This document shows, piece by piece, positions 12,068 to 23,399 of a stretch of DNA of 64,000 bases. A program made the translations under genes and the position numbers. A model generated the notes under the pieces. That model worked only from the letters and a program-made list of their open reading frames with translations, was not told where the DNA came from and searched no databases. The stretch comes from Coptis chinensis. Lineage: Eukaryota > Streptophyta > Magnoliopsida > Ranunculales > Ranunculaceae. The first letter of the stretch is position 1. Every line of letters starts with the position of its first letter. The DNA lies in contig CM027382.1 of assembly GCA_015680905.1 (NCBI GenBank), forward strand, positions 22,045,501-22,109,500, read 5' to 3'.

Positions 12068-12640
12068 ATAAAAAATAAAGGGAGTTGTGTAAATACCCTC
12101 CGTTCCACACTACAGTACACGTGTCCACATAACAGGTCATCCTCTTTCATAACCGAGCAAGGTCGTCCAACACCCATCAGAGTGTACCCAACGACCCAAC
12201 ACCCAGGTCGTCCAAAGCATCAGTTATAACCATTTATGGAAGGATATCAACTAGCGCAATCTCAGAGCTCAATCAAGGAAACATTAACTTTATAACAGCA
12301 CATTAATGGTGAATCATCAAGATAGCACACAAGGTGGATCTACACTTCATAACGGTCCAAAGCAGATATGGAAAGTCAACTCACACGCCTATAAATAGAG
12401 ATAGATATGATGAACTCATAAAGCTTGATTCAAGTTTAGCCCGAGAAACTTGATACGTAGGCAACTCTTATCCCAAGAAGAGTGTAGCCATTCCCAATTC
12501 TCCATATCATCAGGTCGTTGTCCAGTAAATACAACATCTACAATTTCACAGGAAGTACCAAGTATACCTCCAAAGTCAGAAATCAAGGGGTAAAAATTGT
12601 AGGGGCAGTCAAACAAAAGAGTTGGACTACATTCCTTGGT
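12068..12640 (+). mobile_element. Probable 3' LTR with polypurine tract (fossil)
   Basis: A purine run (AAAAAATAAAGGGAG) ends at about 12084 and is followed by TGTGTAAATACCC, a plausible LTR start at 12086. A TATA box (CCTATAAATAGAG) lies at about 12391. The right end is not defined because sequence of CACTA element 2 begins near 12650. A short CAGGTCGTCCAA-type repeat occurs at about 12160-12215. A second LTR is not seen in the window. Confidence 0.45.
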
Positions 12641-13221
12641 TAAAACTACCACTACAAAATGAAAAAGTATCTCCTTTCAAGAACATTGTTGATGGTCCAT
12701 CTTTTACAGCAGTGTCATATAACAAATACACAGCAAATGTGTATGTTTTTTATATGTCGGATTCCGAATCAACGACTACAACACAGAATAGTGGGGTTTC
12801 CATGAAGGTTGTGACTAGTTTTAGGGCAAGCGCCAAGGATATGAACCTTATTGATGATGAAGTCACTTACTATGGAGTTGTCAAAAGAATTCTTGAACTT
12901 GATTATGTAGAATTTAAACAAACTATGTTCTACTATGATTGGGTGCGCATTGATGATAAAATAAATAGTTGCACAGTTGATCCTGATACGAACTTGGTAT
13001 TTGTAAATCTTGGGAGGTTCATGAGGAATACAAGTGAGGTTGACGAGCCCTTTATTCTTGCTTCTGTAGCTAAACAAGTCTTTTATTGGCGAGATTTGAG
13101 TAGAGATAATTGGTATGTTGTCTTGGATGCTCCAAAGAGGTTGAGTCAAGAGATAGATGCTTATGAAAACCCTTTGTCAACAACTCTAATTGAGGACGTT
13201 CTAGAAGTTGCAAAAGACTAG
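12622..13221 (+). pseudogene. DUF4216 segment of CACTA element 2, 5'-truncated
   Basis: A frame of 199 residues matches the layout of the domain at 2980-3789: FTAVSYNKYTANVYVFY, then TQNSGVSMKVVTSF, YYGVVKRILELDYVEFKQTM, FYYDWVRID and AKQVFYWRDLSRDNWYVVLD. The first 20 or so residues, from the ATG at 12622, look like flanking sequence read through rather than part of the domain, so the true protein start has been lost. The rest is open. It is the last visible part of a CACTA transposase-type gene whose catalytic portion is absent here. Confidence 0.75.
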
Positions 13222-13590
13222 ATTTAATCTTAATGAATAATCTTTTTTTTATGTTGATGAATAATCTTAATTGAGGACGTTCTTAGGAAACTTATCAATG
13301 AATCGTTTTTTTTTTTATGGTTGATATTTCTGGGAAAGCTTTTTGGAATTGGGTATCTTTTGTTTCTGTTCATTTTTTCCAATTCTCAACATGGTACAAG
13401 TGAGTTAAACAGTATGGTTTGAACATCTTGGGTGTTCTCTGTCTAGTGTTTTTTTTTTTTTTTTGTTTTTAGTTTTTTCTTCGAGCGGTGCAACATATAA
13501 TACATGCTACATCTATTCCATGTTTTATTTAATTTCATCGCCTTAAATTTTAACCATTTTGTTGAACTTTATATTTAGGTAAAAATAAGT

Positions 13591-16448
13591 CATGTCAGAA
13601 GCATCTGAAGCAAGTGGATTTGAAGCAAATGAATCTGAAGCAAGTGAGACGACGACAAAACCAAAAGATAAAGTAACATTTTTTATTTGATTATTAATTT
13701 TTTATTTAATAACGTAAGTTTGGCAGCATGCGAAAAATGAATAGATCCGTGTGTCAGATACATCTCACATAATGTTTTGAAGTATGGATTGTCATTGCTA
13801 CATAGTTCCCGGTCCAAAGGGTGTATATATATGCCGCCAATCAGACCCACCACTGTAAAATGAATTGATTATCAGTATCCATTTTGTTTTGTTAGCAGTG
13901 ATCTTACATTCTATAACATGAGAAAGATTGGTTTATCAATAGTTTATCAAATTATACAGTTTCCTAGAAATTAATAGTAGACCGGGACCCCTGATTCTGG
14001 CTACTAGTTCAGTTGTTTGAAAATGACTGACTTCAAGTCTTCGTAGAAACTTCCTGGAATTTTAGCAGTGATTCTTTGGTATTGCGGATATTAGCACTGA
14101 TCTTACATTCTATAACATGAGAAATATGTCTTTTGTGTGGGATGGCTCTATCCTACCGCATGATAACTTTTCTTGCCTTTTGTTTGAAAATGACTGACTT
14201 CAATTAACCAGGCTGTGGCTGAAAGATCACTGACAAATAAGTCATTGGAATTTGCATCCTCACACTGACATGTTTTAGAACAGAAAATATCACACTGACA
14301 TGTTTTAGAAAAGAAAATATCATAACATCACTTTCTATCAGGAAATCAACCTGTAATAAACCATTTTATGTTATCCTCCGGAACCAATCAGACTGGTCGA
14401 AGATTGGTAGTTTTCTGATTGATTTCTTTGAAGCGTATTGATATCGCTAATCTCTGGTAAATGCGGAAGAAGTGGTCATTATATTTTCTTCTTGAATTCT
14501 TTTTTACTTTAGCAGTCCCAGCTTATGGTTATAATATATATATTGAGCATGTACTATGGTTTCATGCCTTCTATTTTCTTACACCCTGTGCTAAAAGTTG
14601 GTCCCAGCTTATGGTTATAACAGTAATTTGTTCTTTTTTGACTTGCTGCTAATCAAAATTGAAAAGCCAAATCAGAAGTATGTGTTGCTGCAGTAAGTGT
14701 AGTTAATCGAGTGGCCCAATCCACTTGGGATTGGGTGTTCACCCATTTTTTCCTTATATACGTGCATAATCATGTCGTGTGCGCCATGTTATTTATATAA
14801 GTTTAGCTCACCAGTCACCACTGGCGGACCTGCACACCTATTATAATTTTGATCTGGGCTACCACGAGGATATCCCTATAGGGATGAGTGTTTCGAGATC
14901 GTTGGGTCCGAAAATCAAAAACAAAAAGGAAGAGAGAAAATATGGATTTGTTTTTTATTTTCGGAACGGTCTCGACTGGCGTCCCTATAGGGATATCCTA
15001 ATGTGTACTCTGTATCACCTGTGGACTGTACCTTGATTTTTATGAAACTGAATACAAGAAGCTAATAAATTATAGCTTCGTTAGACATTTTGGACTACAA
15101 GTAGCTAGAGTTTATAGCTATCTATTGTGATTTTTCTAGTAGTGAAGCTTTTCTGGGTCCTACTTGTACTTAATCGGTTGCTAATTAATCCACTTAGGTC
15201 CAAGATTTCAAGTGGAGTTTACTGATGATGGACAAGTTACTAGACAATATTGAGCAAAGTATGCACTATAGTCGGGCAGGTGGCTAGGACACACTGCCCA
15301 CCTATGTACAAAGACTGGGCAGAGGTTCCAAATTTAACAAAGGATGTTTTGTGGAAGAATGTATTGGTAAGTGCAAGTCACTCCACCTGATTTTATTTCA
15401 GTAAACATTTTAATTTGTATTGTATCCAAATTTTTTTACTAATGATTTTGACATGTCCAATTTCCAAGAAGAAATTGATCTTCCACTCATCCGAAAAGAA
15501 TGCACTCTTCGTAAGCTTAATACAGCTTGGAAGCATAAAAAATATGAACTTCGTCAGGTGTATGATAAATTTCCGACAAGTGCAGAGCGAAAAAGAAATG
15601 TTCCTATCAAGGTGAAAAAGGAAGAATGGGAGGCATTCATCGACGTGCTCAACAGAAGAGGATAAAACCAAGCGATTCAATGGAAAGTTAGCAAGGGAAC
15701 AAATGAAGAACCCACATACAACTGGTTGAATGGGAGCAGTTCCAGTTATTGAGCAGTTGGTAAACATCTATTTAATGCCATAAAATTATCATATGCACTC
15801 AACTATTATTAGCCTTTATCTACATATTTGTTTAATATGTTACAAAAAAAAATAGCCCAATTGGTGAGGTTTCAAGGACAGAAGGATATGTGGCCATCCA
15901 TATGAGGAGAGATGGGAGTTGCATCAATTTTGAAACGAAGCAATCTCTTGTAAGAGACAACGAGACATTTATATAGTAATTGCTTATGTTTGTATGACCA
16001 TGTATTACGTACTTAAGAAATGGTGACTTTGATTTCTTTTGTAGGAGGAAATTGACAGACTTGTTAGCAATGAGCCTGATATAGTAGAAATGGATCTAGA
16101 CAATGATCTTGTTGCTTTGGTGTGATGCTTCTTCCCATCTTGTTTTATTTTTTCTAGTGGGTTTTCTTCAAAGTTCTACCTAAACTTTTGTTTTCTTAAT
16201 AGGTTATTGGTCGTGATGGAAGAAGGCGTGTTCATGGTCTAGGTAGTGGTGTCACTAAGACTGTTTACCATGCTTCAGCTCCTTATAAGGAGATTGCTCA
16301 AAGAGAGAAGAGAGCGCGTGAAAACAGTGAGTCAGGTTATGAGGCGATCATGGCGAGACTTGATGAAGCAGACAAGGCTCGCAAGATACTTGAGGATGAA
16401 GTTGCAGACCTTAAGCGACAATCTTCAGGGCTTGGAAATGCATCTTAG
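13591..16448 (+). pseudogene. TNPA-like gene of CACTA element 2
   Basis: Exons can be picked out in order: 13591-13672 (MSEASEASGFEANESEAS start), about 15195-15245 (PRFQVEFTDDGQVTRQY), 15300-15366 (MYKDWAEVPNLTKDVLWKNV before a GTAAGT donor), 15430-15760 (ECTLRKLNTAWKHKKYELR, KVKKEEWEAFIDVLN), about 15860-15950 (GEVSRTEGYVAIHMRRDGS) and 16045-16448 (EIDRLVSNEPDIVEMDLDND, GRRRVHGLGSGVTKTVYHAS, ending in a coiled coil RLDEADKARKILEDEVADLK). This matches the plant Transposase_24 protein with its GLGxGVTKT motif and C-terminal coiled coil. A frame change near 15650 and a stop near 15240 break it. It would bind subterminal motifs. Confidence 0.75.
14867..15000. repeat. 134-bp foldback element (MITE-like)
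   Basis: The two ends are inverted copies: AGGATATCCCTATAGGGA at 14867 and its complement ending at 15000. Similarity continues inward through (T)CGAGA-CGTT and CCGAAAAT-AAAAAC, giving arms of about 55 bases and almost no loop. The stretch lies in an intron of the TNPA-like gene. I see no clear target-site duplication, so the superfamily is unknown. Confidence 0.8.
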
Positions 16449-17750
16449 GTAATAATTTAGATAAAAGGTCTGTAGCACTTCTCTTTTCTTGTAGTTCTGT
16501 AGCTTGGTAAAAATCCTAAAACTAACCGACTTCAAACAACTGTGATGGGGGAAGACCTGCAAGATGTTTATTCATGCTCTGAACAGCTCTTTGAGAATCT
16601 GTAGCTACCACCACCTTTTGTTCAATCAGTTTGCAACCTTGTAGGCCTGCTAGGTTAGCTTTTAATTCTTGAATAGGACAGACCTTGTACCACTCTCACC
16701 TGTCAGTAATACTTCTCCAGCAGAGTGTCTGGTTGCTCCTCCCATTCCACACCTTGAGCTGGAGATGTGTCTGCTGTGTAGATAGGCGTAATCGCAAATC
16801 CTTATATAGTATGAGCATAAGTATCTACTATAGCTCGCCGTTTATACTATCAGTTGAATGTTGGAGTTAATTTAGGCCTTCGGGTTAAGATTATTGTGTT
16901 TATATAGGCGTCTACAAATTGTGATGATAGTTAGACGTCTTAGTATTAACTTGATATGGGTATGCGCAGGTTTGTATTACCGCCTTTACTAAGTCAAATC
17001 CAAAAGACGGGGGTTATAGAAAAAGTGACTTTCTGATACCGCCTTTACTAACTCGACTTATTAGTCTGGAGTAGTATCTAAGCCATTAAGACCCGGGTCA
17101 TTTTTCGGTTTTAAGACATTCGTCAATTCGTAGCGTTCAAATCCTGCCTCTGAACCCTCACTTGACAAAGAGCCTTGATGAAAGACAAACTGAAGGTCCC
17201 CAACATTCAAACCTGCTGCTATGGATTCGGGAATACCTAGGTACCTGCCTGCTTGCGGATCCTATCAATCAACAGATGGGAGTATCCAAGACTATTATCA
17301 CCACGAGTGTGTGTGTTGGGGGGGTAGTGTCCTGTTAAAGTTAGTCTTGGTGAAAATCAGAAGCGAAAGTAGAAATGGAAATAAAAATTACAGTAACTTG
17401 AAAAATAAACAAACTCAACGTACATATGCACAAATAATACATTTTCACCCCAAATAATTTAAGTATACCATTACATAGTTAAATTTGCCCTTCCATTTTT
17501 CAGATGAGAATTGTGTGAAAACGTCAATTGAAAGTACAAACAGAAGACTGCTATACCTCATGAGTTGGGAGAACTTTTTGTACTTCCTCATAGTGAGCTC
17601 ATGAAACTAATAATCCTGACAAACAAACTAGTGGTTTCAACACAAAAATGGCCACCACAGGAATTAAAAAAGCTTTCCAGGCTGCTACATTCCACTTCTC
17701 ATCATTGCACAGAAGTCCTCGTATAGTAGTTGATCCTTCCATCCTGTTGG
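16449..17750. other. No supported gene
   Basis: This AT-rich stretch within CACTA element 2 has only short frames. A direct repeat of ACCGCCTTTACTAA occurs at about 16980 and 17039. I see no domain. Confidence 0.4.
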
Positions 17751-18662
17751 GTCAATATGGTGAGTGGACATGGTATACTGGAGAGAAATTTCTAAACTTT
17801 TGAGACAGAATACTTACATTGTCACTGTCCACCTCTGCTATTATATCCCTAATAGTTGCCTCATCACCCATTCCATGATCTTTCATGGCTGTTTCCAGTT
17901 CATCTATAGTGATAAACTTGTAAAAAAATAATGACAACTCATAATGAAATGTACACTGTAAAACAAAAAAAAGTTCATCAAACAAGGAGAACTAGAATAG
18001 TGAGTAAAAATGCTATTTATAGATAATATTCATGACTCGTCCAAGTTGCTTTTGAACAGTGGTAACATACTGTCTATTCTCTAACTCACTTGCGACCACA
18101 GCCTGTCTCAAAGATATCCTGGTTTTATTATTTTTTTGTTTTATGTTGGTGTTTAGACGGGGAGGTGGGATAAATAATTTTGGCAGAAATTTCATCATGA
18201 TTCCATTTATAATTTTTAACATCTTTCACGGCGAAAGTAGAGAGCTGACAGAACTGAGTAGCAACAACAATCTGTGAATCATTAAGGGCCTATGTGTGCA
18301 TGTCTTTATGCATTTTATCACTGAAAAAAGGAATGTCAAAAATTGGTTCATAGATATGACGAGCATATCCAGCTACTGGAGTGACAGGCCCATGATTTGC
18401 AAATGACGGATGAGAAAGCAAGCAGTACATAAATAAACAAGTAGCATACTTACCCACTGTTATCTTTATTAAAATACTGGAATGTTGTATACAGATGCTC
18501 ATCTCTTTCTAGCCGGTGTCCTAGGACGTCATAAGCAGATAGCACGGTGGCTGATGACGATGTAGTTGGTAACAGAGTTATGCAAAGAGAACTGAGAATA
18601 AACAAAATCAGTGGAGACATGGTTGTACTATTTCTATTACCATTGTATACAAGATACAACAA
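17750..18662 (-). pseudogene. Calcium-dependent protein kinase EF-hand fragment joined to an unrelated signal-peptide exon
   Basis: Two exon-like blocks lie on the minus strand. Block 1 (18662-18453) encodes a hydrophobic signal-like N-terminus (MSPLILFILSSLCITLLP), then SAYDVLGHR, then LERDEHLYTTFQYFNKDNSG. Block 2 (about 17910-17820) encodes [20 protein letters not shown] and [17 protein letters not shown] onward matches the third and fourth EF-hands of plant CDPKs, interrupted after DNSG where CDPK genes have an intron. The kinase domain and the first two EF-hands are absent. The leading 30-odd residues are not CDPK; they look like the start of a secreted protein, possibly of the DUF538 type. 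This is probably a chimera captured by CACTA element 2; I cannot tell if it is expressed. Confidence 0.65.
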
Positions 18663-19196
18663 TTACATGCAGTTCTCTATTAAATATGGTTAAATAGAGG
18701 ATTGGGTACAAGAAGAACACAGCTTCTGCATGATTCAAACCATACAGCAAAAAAACTGAATACTATACAAGTATGTGATGATAGTAAGTATGTCACAGTC
18801 TATCACGTATTAGTATTGGTGCTGCGAGCGAGCGCAGGTTAGTATTGGTGCTGTGATTTTTAATGAAATGTTGAAAGTTTGAGTACTTTGTGATATTGGG
18901 AATTTTGATTCTCTTGGGATTGTTTTATGATTTGGTCATGTGGGTATGTTGAATTTTTTAGGATAGGTGACTTTAAGGTTTGGTTTCAATTTGCAATGGT
19001 ATGAATTTTTTTTGTATGTCTATTTCCTATATGTTTTGGTCATTGTGATGTTTCTAGTCAGTGAAGATTAGTTGTTGAGTTTGTATCATGTCTTAGATTG
19101 AATAAATGATATAGTAAGTAATCATCTCTATATTCATTATTCTTTTTGAATAACCTATATTAACTTCATTGTTTTTTCTTATTTACTTAGGAAATA

Positions 19197-19462
19197 CAAC
19201 AATCACTAGTTCGTGATGGTTCTCGCAATATCCGACCTCAATCTACAACTTGTCACTTGAAGAGTTTCATAACAAAGACTGTGGTTGCACTTGGAGAAGT
19301 ATGCACCTATTTAACGACACCTCCAAGTTCGTATAATGTCCAAATCGATGAGATACTTGATGATTTTGCACCGTTGTATGAAGGAGATGGAAGACTTGGA
19401 GATATTGTGCTTGGTGACATGATTACTTGGCCAAAAACTTACGTTTTTTTTGCATGCAAGTA
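19197..19462 (+). pseudogene. C-terminal CACTA-associated block, cut by the LINE
   Basis: After an acceptor-like TTTACTTAG, the plus strand reads LVRDGSRNIRPQSTTCH and later VQIDEILDDFAPLYEGDGRL and DIVLGDMITWPKTYVF. This resembles the block ending in AWPK(x)LV that precedes the Ulp1-like part of some plant CACTA second proteins. The frame runs out within a few codons of the LINE 3' end (TTTTTTTTGCATGCAAG then LINE sequence), so insertion apparently truncated it. Confidence 0.55.
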
Positions 19463-19547
19463 GGGATATTTTATTACTTATTAAAAAGAATGTTACATCG
19501 AGTGAGAAGGAGTACAGCTATAGAGAGACTAAGTTAATGCATCCAGT

Positions 19548-19901
19548 CTAGCTAAACCGGTAATAAGGCCTATATGGGCTTTCGATGGCCTTGATGTAAC
19601 TTGGTCTAGTTGAGCTCCAAAGAGTCTCGCCTTGGATCAGAGAAGATCCTCTCTTTGCAACAGCATCAGCGCCAAAGTTGGCCTCACGAAAGGTATGGGA
19701 CAGACGCCAGTGCACAAGCTTTTGTGTTGCTATAACCCAACAAGCTTTAAGAAACCAGGGCATGTTGCCTCCACTGAACGCCTTAATCGCTGCGGTTGAA
19801 TCGCTCTCAATCCATAAGTGTAACCATCCCTTGCCAATTGCTACTTCCGCTGCTAAGACAATTGCAAAACACTCCGCGTCAAAATTGGTGGTGACCCCCA
19901 A
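19548..19901 (-). pseudogene. LINE RNase H domain
   Basis: The 117-residue frame (starting GVTTNFDAECFAIVLAAEVA, then WLHLWIESDSTAAIKAFSGG and HTFREANFGADAVAKRGS) is the plant RNase H (RVT_3) domain found at the end of L1 ORF2. Acidic residues in AECFA and WIESDS fit the active-site positions, and the final NFGADAVAKRG motif is conserved. It is separated from the reverse transcriptase by the inserted repeat, so it can no longer be part of one polyprotein. Confidence 0.8.
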
Positions 19902-19967
19902 ACCGTAGGCTTGAACGCCTAGTACTTGGGCCTCATGGTTCCGAAAGACAATGCTCGCGCCACCAAT

Positions 19968-20672
19968 TGATAAAAGGGAAAACGATAGTTTTACCTACGA
20001 ATAAGTTACGAGACTCAAATGCAAGTAAAACTAGAACTAATTTACACTTATGTTATCAAAGTTTTCTACACTCTCGATGCTATTGCACTAAGTGAAGTAG
20101 AGAATTCGTTCCACTCCTAGTTCTTCAGAATTCAATACTAACTACAATTATCGGTTCTACCAAAGTCGTGAGAATAATGATTATGTAACTATGCTAACAA
20201 CGATTGAAATGACATAATCGAAATGTTCTAAATACTACGATGGCAATTCAAATACTAAGGTTCGAATCTAGATTAAGAATTAGGGGAATTTGATTTCACC
20301 TTGAATTCAACTTAATAAACTAGCATAGATTGTTGTAATCCAATTCTTACGTTCTTACGATAAGAATTGATCATTCTAATCCCTAATCATTCATGGCAAT
20401 CTCTACCAAATAATGATTAGCATGTGAGGAAGTTCAACATATTCTCATGGCTAATCAACTACCTTCTAGAGTGGAATATAATCTTACAACTATTTCTACA
20501 CTACACAATCAAGTTTTCATCAAGGCTTCCTCAAACCCCTCTAATGGAGGTTTAGCCTTGATTCATAAAACTATCATTTCTATATGAATTTGAGCAAGAC
20601 ATGATATAAGGATTATAAATTTACTATATTGATCTAATCAAGAATTCAAATCTAAATTAACAACTAAGAAAT
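19968..20672. mobile_element. Truncated copy of the TGATAA LTR-like repeat (fossil)
   Basis: It starts TGATAAAAGGG and is collinear with the first 700 or so bases of the complete copy at 53620-55106: shared AGTAAAACTAGAACTA, the TTCGTTCCACTC block and CCCCTCTAATGGAGGTTTAG. The second half is missing, and the LINE resumes at about 20673. It replaces the segment between reverse transcriptase and RNase H of the LINE. It is clearly diverged from the other copy. Confidence 0.75.
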
Positions 20673-22434
20673 TTAGCCTGCATATATGAGCTCCATTAAC
20701 TTTTCCCTGTGAGAAAAATCCAAGCAAGTTTCATGAGTAGGGCTAGATTCAGTCGCGAAGTTCCTGAGCCCTAGCCCTCCTTCCTTGAGAGGTTTGCAAA
20801 CCTTTTCCCATTTAAGAGCAATTCCTTTCCTAACCGTGGGATCCCCCGACCAAACAAAATTCTGTATAGCTGCTTCACAGTCTTTGATACACTTTGAGGG
20901 CCGTTTGTATATGGACATGTTATACACTGGGAGACTATTGAGAATTGATTGGGCCACAACCACCCTACCCTGAAAAAAAAAAAGCATTCTTCCGGCCCAA
21001 CCACTTGCTCTTCTCTTCACTTTATCCACCAAGAGTTGTATACTAGCTCGAGTTATTCTACCTTTAAAAAGTGGAGTGCCCAAGTATTTCTCAGGGAGAG
21101 AACCTTCAGAGATATCAAAAAGTTCTATAACTTTAGCTTTCTTGTCCCTATTCATAACACCAAGGAACAACTTGCTTTTAGACTGGTTGAAATATTAGCC
21201 GGCGGACTGCTCATAGGTGTTAAGCAAGTGTTTAAGAAGCCTAAGGCCCCGTATGCCTCCATTAGCGAATATGAAAACGTCATCCACGAACAAAATGTGG
21301 GTGGGGCTAGGGCACTTGCCCGCTGCTGTCATATGCTTTATCTTGCCAAAGTAAAATAACCCATTCAATGCTCTACTGAGGACATCTTCCGCTATATGAA
21401 AGAGGATGGGGGATAGGGGATCCCCCTGCCTGAGACCTCTACCAGTCTCAAAGAAACCACATGGACCACCATTGATAATAATAGAGATATTAGCACTTTT
21501 GGAGAAGAGTGGAAATCTAGGAGCACCATTGGTTGCAGAAGCCAAACCTTCTAAGTACTTCTAGCAGGAACTCCCAACTAATAGAATCAAAAGCTTAAGT
21601 AATGTCAAGCTTGATGTCGACGTTGCCACCCCTAGTCTTCTTGTCCAATTCATTCACCATTTATGAGGCAAGAGTAATGCCCACTGTGCCTATTTTGCCT
21701 TGAATAAAAGCCAGCTGTTCTCCGCTAATGATCTTACTCACAATGGATTTAATCCGCAAGGAAAGAATCTTAGTAATAATCTTGAATAAGAAATTACTAA
21801 GGCAGATAGGTCGAAAATGATTAACTTCAACAGCATTTGTAACTTTCGGTACTAGGACGAGAAAGCTAGAGTCCATGCCCTTGGGGAGGACATTATCTCT
21901 AAAGAAAGAAATGATTGCATGACTGATGTCCTGTCCAATGATACTCCAGAAGGTGTGATAGAAAATGCCTTGGAAGCCGTCGGGCCCCGGAGCACTGTTT
22001 GCATCCATAGCGAACACCGTATCTCTGACCTCATTTTTGGTTGGCATGGCTGAAAGTGTAGCATTATCTTCCACTATAACCAAGTTCGGAATCAAATTCA
22101 TCATAACTTCATCCATCTCTACTGGTTGGTGCTTGTACTTTTCCTGATATTCCTCTACAATAAACCCCTTTATATGGTTTTGTTGTGTGAGAAAGGTACC
22201 TTCTCTGTTCTTTATTTCAGTGATTTGTGCTCTTGCCTGTCGCATTTTGATGGTGGCGTGAAAGTACGCCGAGTTTCGTTCACCGTGTAAAGCATCTGAG
22301 ACTCTGGATTTCTCCTTTGCCATGGTAGTAAGAACATTTGTAACTTCCTCAATTTCCGATGCCTTATCAAATTCCATTTGTTGTAAAGTGGAATCTGTAG
22401 GGTCATGCTCCTGATCTAGCAGAATCTGATCCAT
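20673..22434 (-). pseudogene. LINE reverse transcriptase domain
   Basis: The minus strand reads, in order, REGTFLTQQNHIKGFIVEEY, then SAPGPDGFQGIFYHTFW, NHFRPICLSNFLFKIITKIL, IISGEQLAFIQG, then ETGRGLRQGDPLSPILF, HILFVDDVFIFANG (the catalytic FxDD retained), then LPEKYLGTPLFKGRI and GLGLRNFA. This is the non-LTR reverse transcriptase with its thumb-like tail. At least two frame changes (around 21545-21660 and 21195) break the frame. LINE-encoded enzymes copy their own RNA into nicked chromosomal DNA. Confidence 0.85.
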
Positions 22435-22488
22435 TTCCTCTTCAAGGCGCTTAAGATGCTGGGATTGATTACCAAAGACTTCAAAACT

Positions 22489-23340
22489 CTAGCTTTTCAA
22501 CTTTTGCTTCAGCCTTTTCAGTTTTTTTACGACTTTCCTTATAGGCACATCATATAGGGGCTCGTTCCAGCTGTCCGCTACCACCTCCCTAAGAGTATCA
22601 TGAGAGAGCCAGGTCTTTCTGAACCGAAATGGTATGTTGTGGGGCTTAGGAATGCAAGTGTTCCAGCCCACAATTGGACTATGATCAGAGAGCTTTCGTT
22701 TGAGAATTTTGCTCCTCCATCCTACATTTCCTTTCAACAAATCTTGGTTCACCAACATTCTATCTATCTTCTGAAGCATACGTATGCTACCCCATCTCTT
22801 ATTACACCAAGAGTATTTAAATCCCGAGGTGGTGGAATCAATGAGAGCATTCAAGTGGATAAAATGATTGAAGTCATCCATAGCCGATATACACGGAGTT
22901 CCACCCCCTTTCCTTTCGGCTATTGAAGTAACAATATTGAAGTCCCCTATCACTGCCCAAGCTTGTCCACTTGTACCCAGCAGAGAAAGCTCCTGCCAAA
23001 GCTGACGACGAATACCATAAGAACTGCTTGCATGCACAAAAGTTAGAAGAAAATTTCCCACTTTTACTGTAATCTGCTGCTGGGATAAATTAACAAGGGT
23101 AGGAGTCATACCCTCCCTAAAGAATAACCATATATTGCCTACCCTGTGAGGGGTGTTATTGTGATAGAAAATCGCACTGAAACTGTGTTTACTCAACAAT
23201 GGCGGAAGCACGTTTGGTGACTTGATAAAAGGTTCCGCTATACAGAGAAAGTTGGGGTGGTGAGATAAGACAAGCTCCTCAATATGGTACCAAGGTTCCT
23301 GTCGTTTGACTCCCCTAGCATTCTAGTACAATGTATTCAT
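22489..23340 (-). pseudogene. LINE apurinic-type endonuclease domain
   Basis: The frame 23211-22489 contains FVHASSSYGIRRQLWQELS, VIGDFNIVTSIAERKGG, KIDRMLVNQDL and LSDHSPIV, which are the conserved GDFN and SDH motifs of the exonuclease-endonuclease-phosphatase fold used by LINEs to nick the target. Upstream, around 23320, ARGVKRQEPWYHIEELV extends the domain across a stop. It joins the reverse transcriptase on the same strand with a further stop near 22489. Confidence 0.8.
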
Positions 23341-23399
23341 TTGCGGGTTGATGAATTAGCCTTCTCCCTGGTGCTCGGTGCAGACAAATTCTGCACCTG

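Noticed and set aside
12649-12665. CACTACAAAATG sequence resembling a CACTA 5' terminus
   Set aside because: It lacks the subterminal dyads expected inside the element, and no matching end is visible elsewhere; the element's other end reads CACTATGTCAAAAC instead.
19463-19480. LINE target-site duplication
   Set aside because: I compared the sequence at the 3' end with that near 26270 and found no convincing repeat; the 5' boundary is uncertain.
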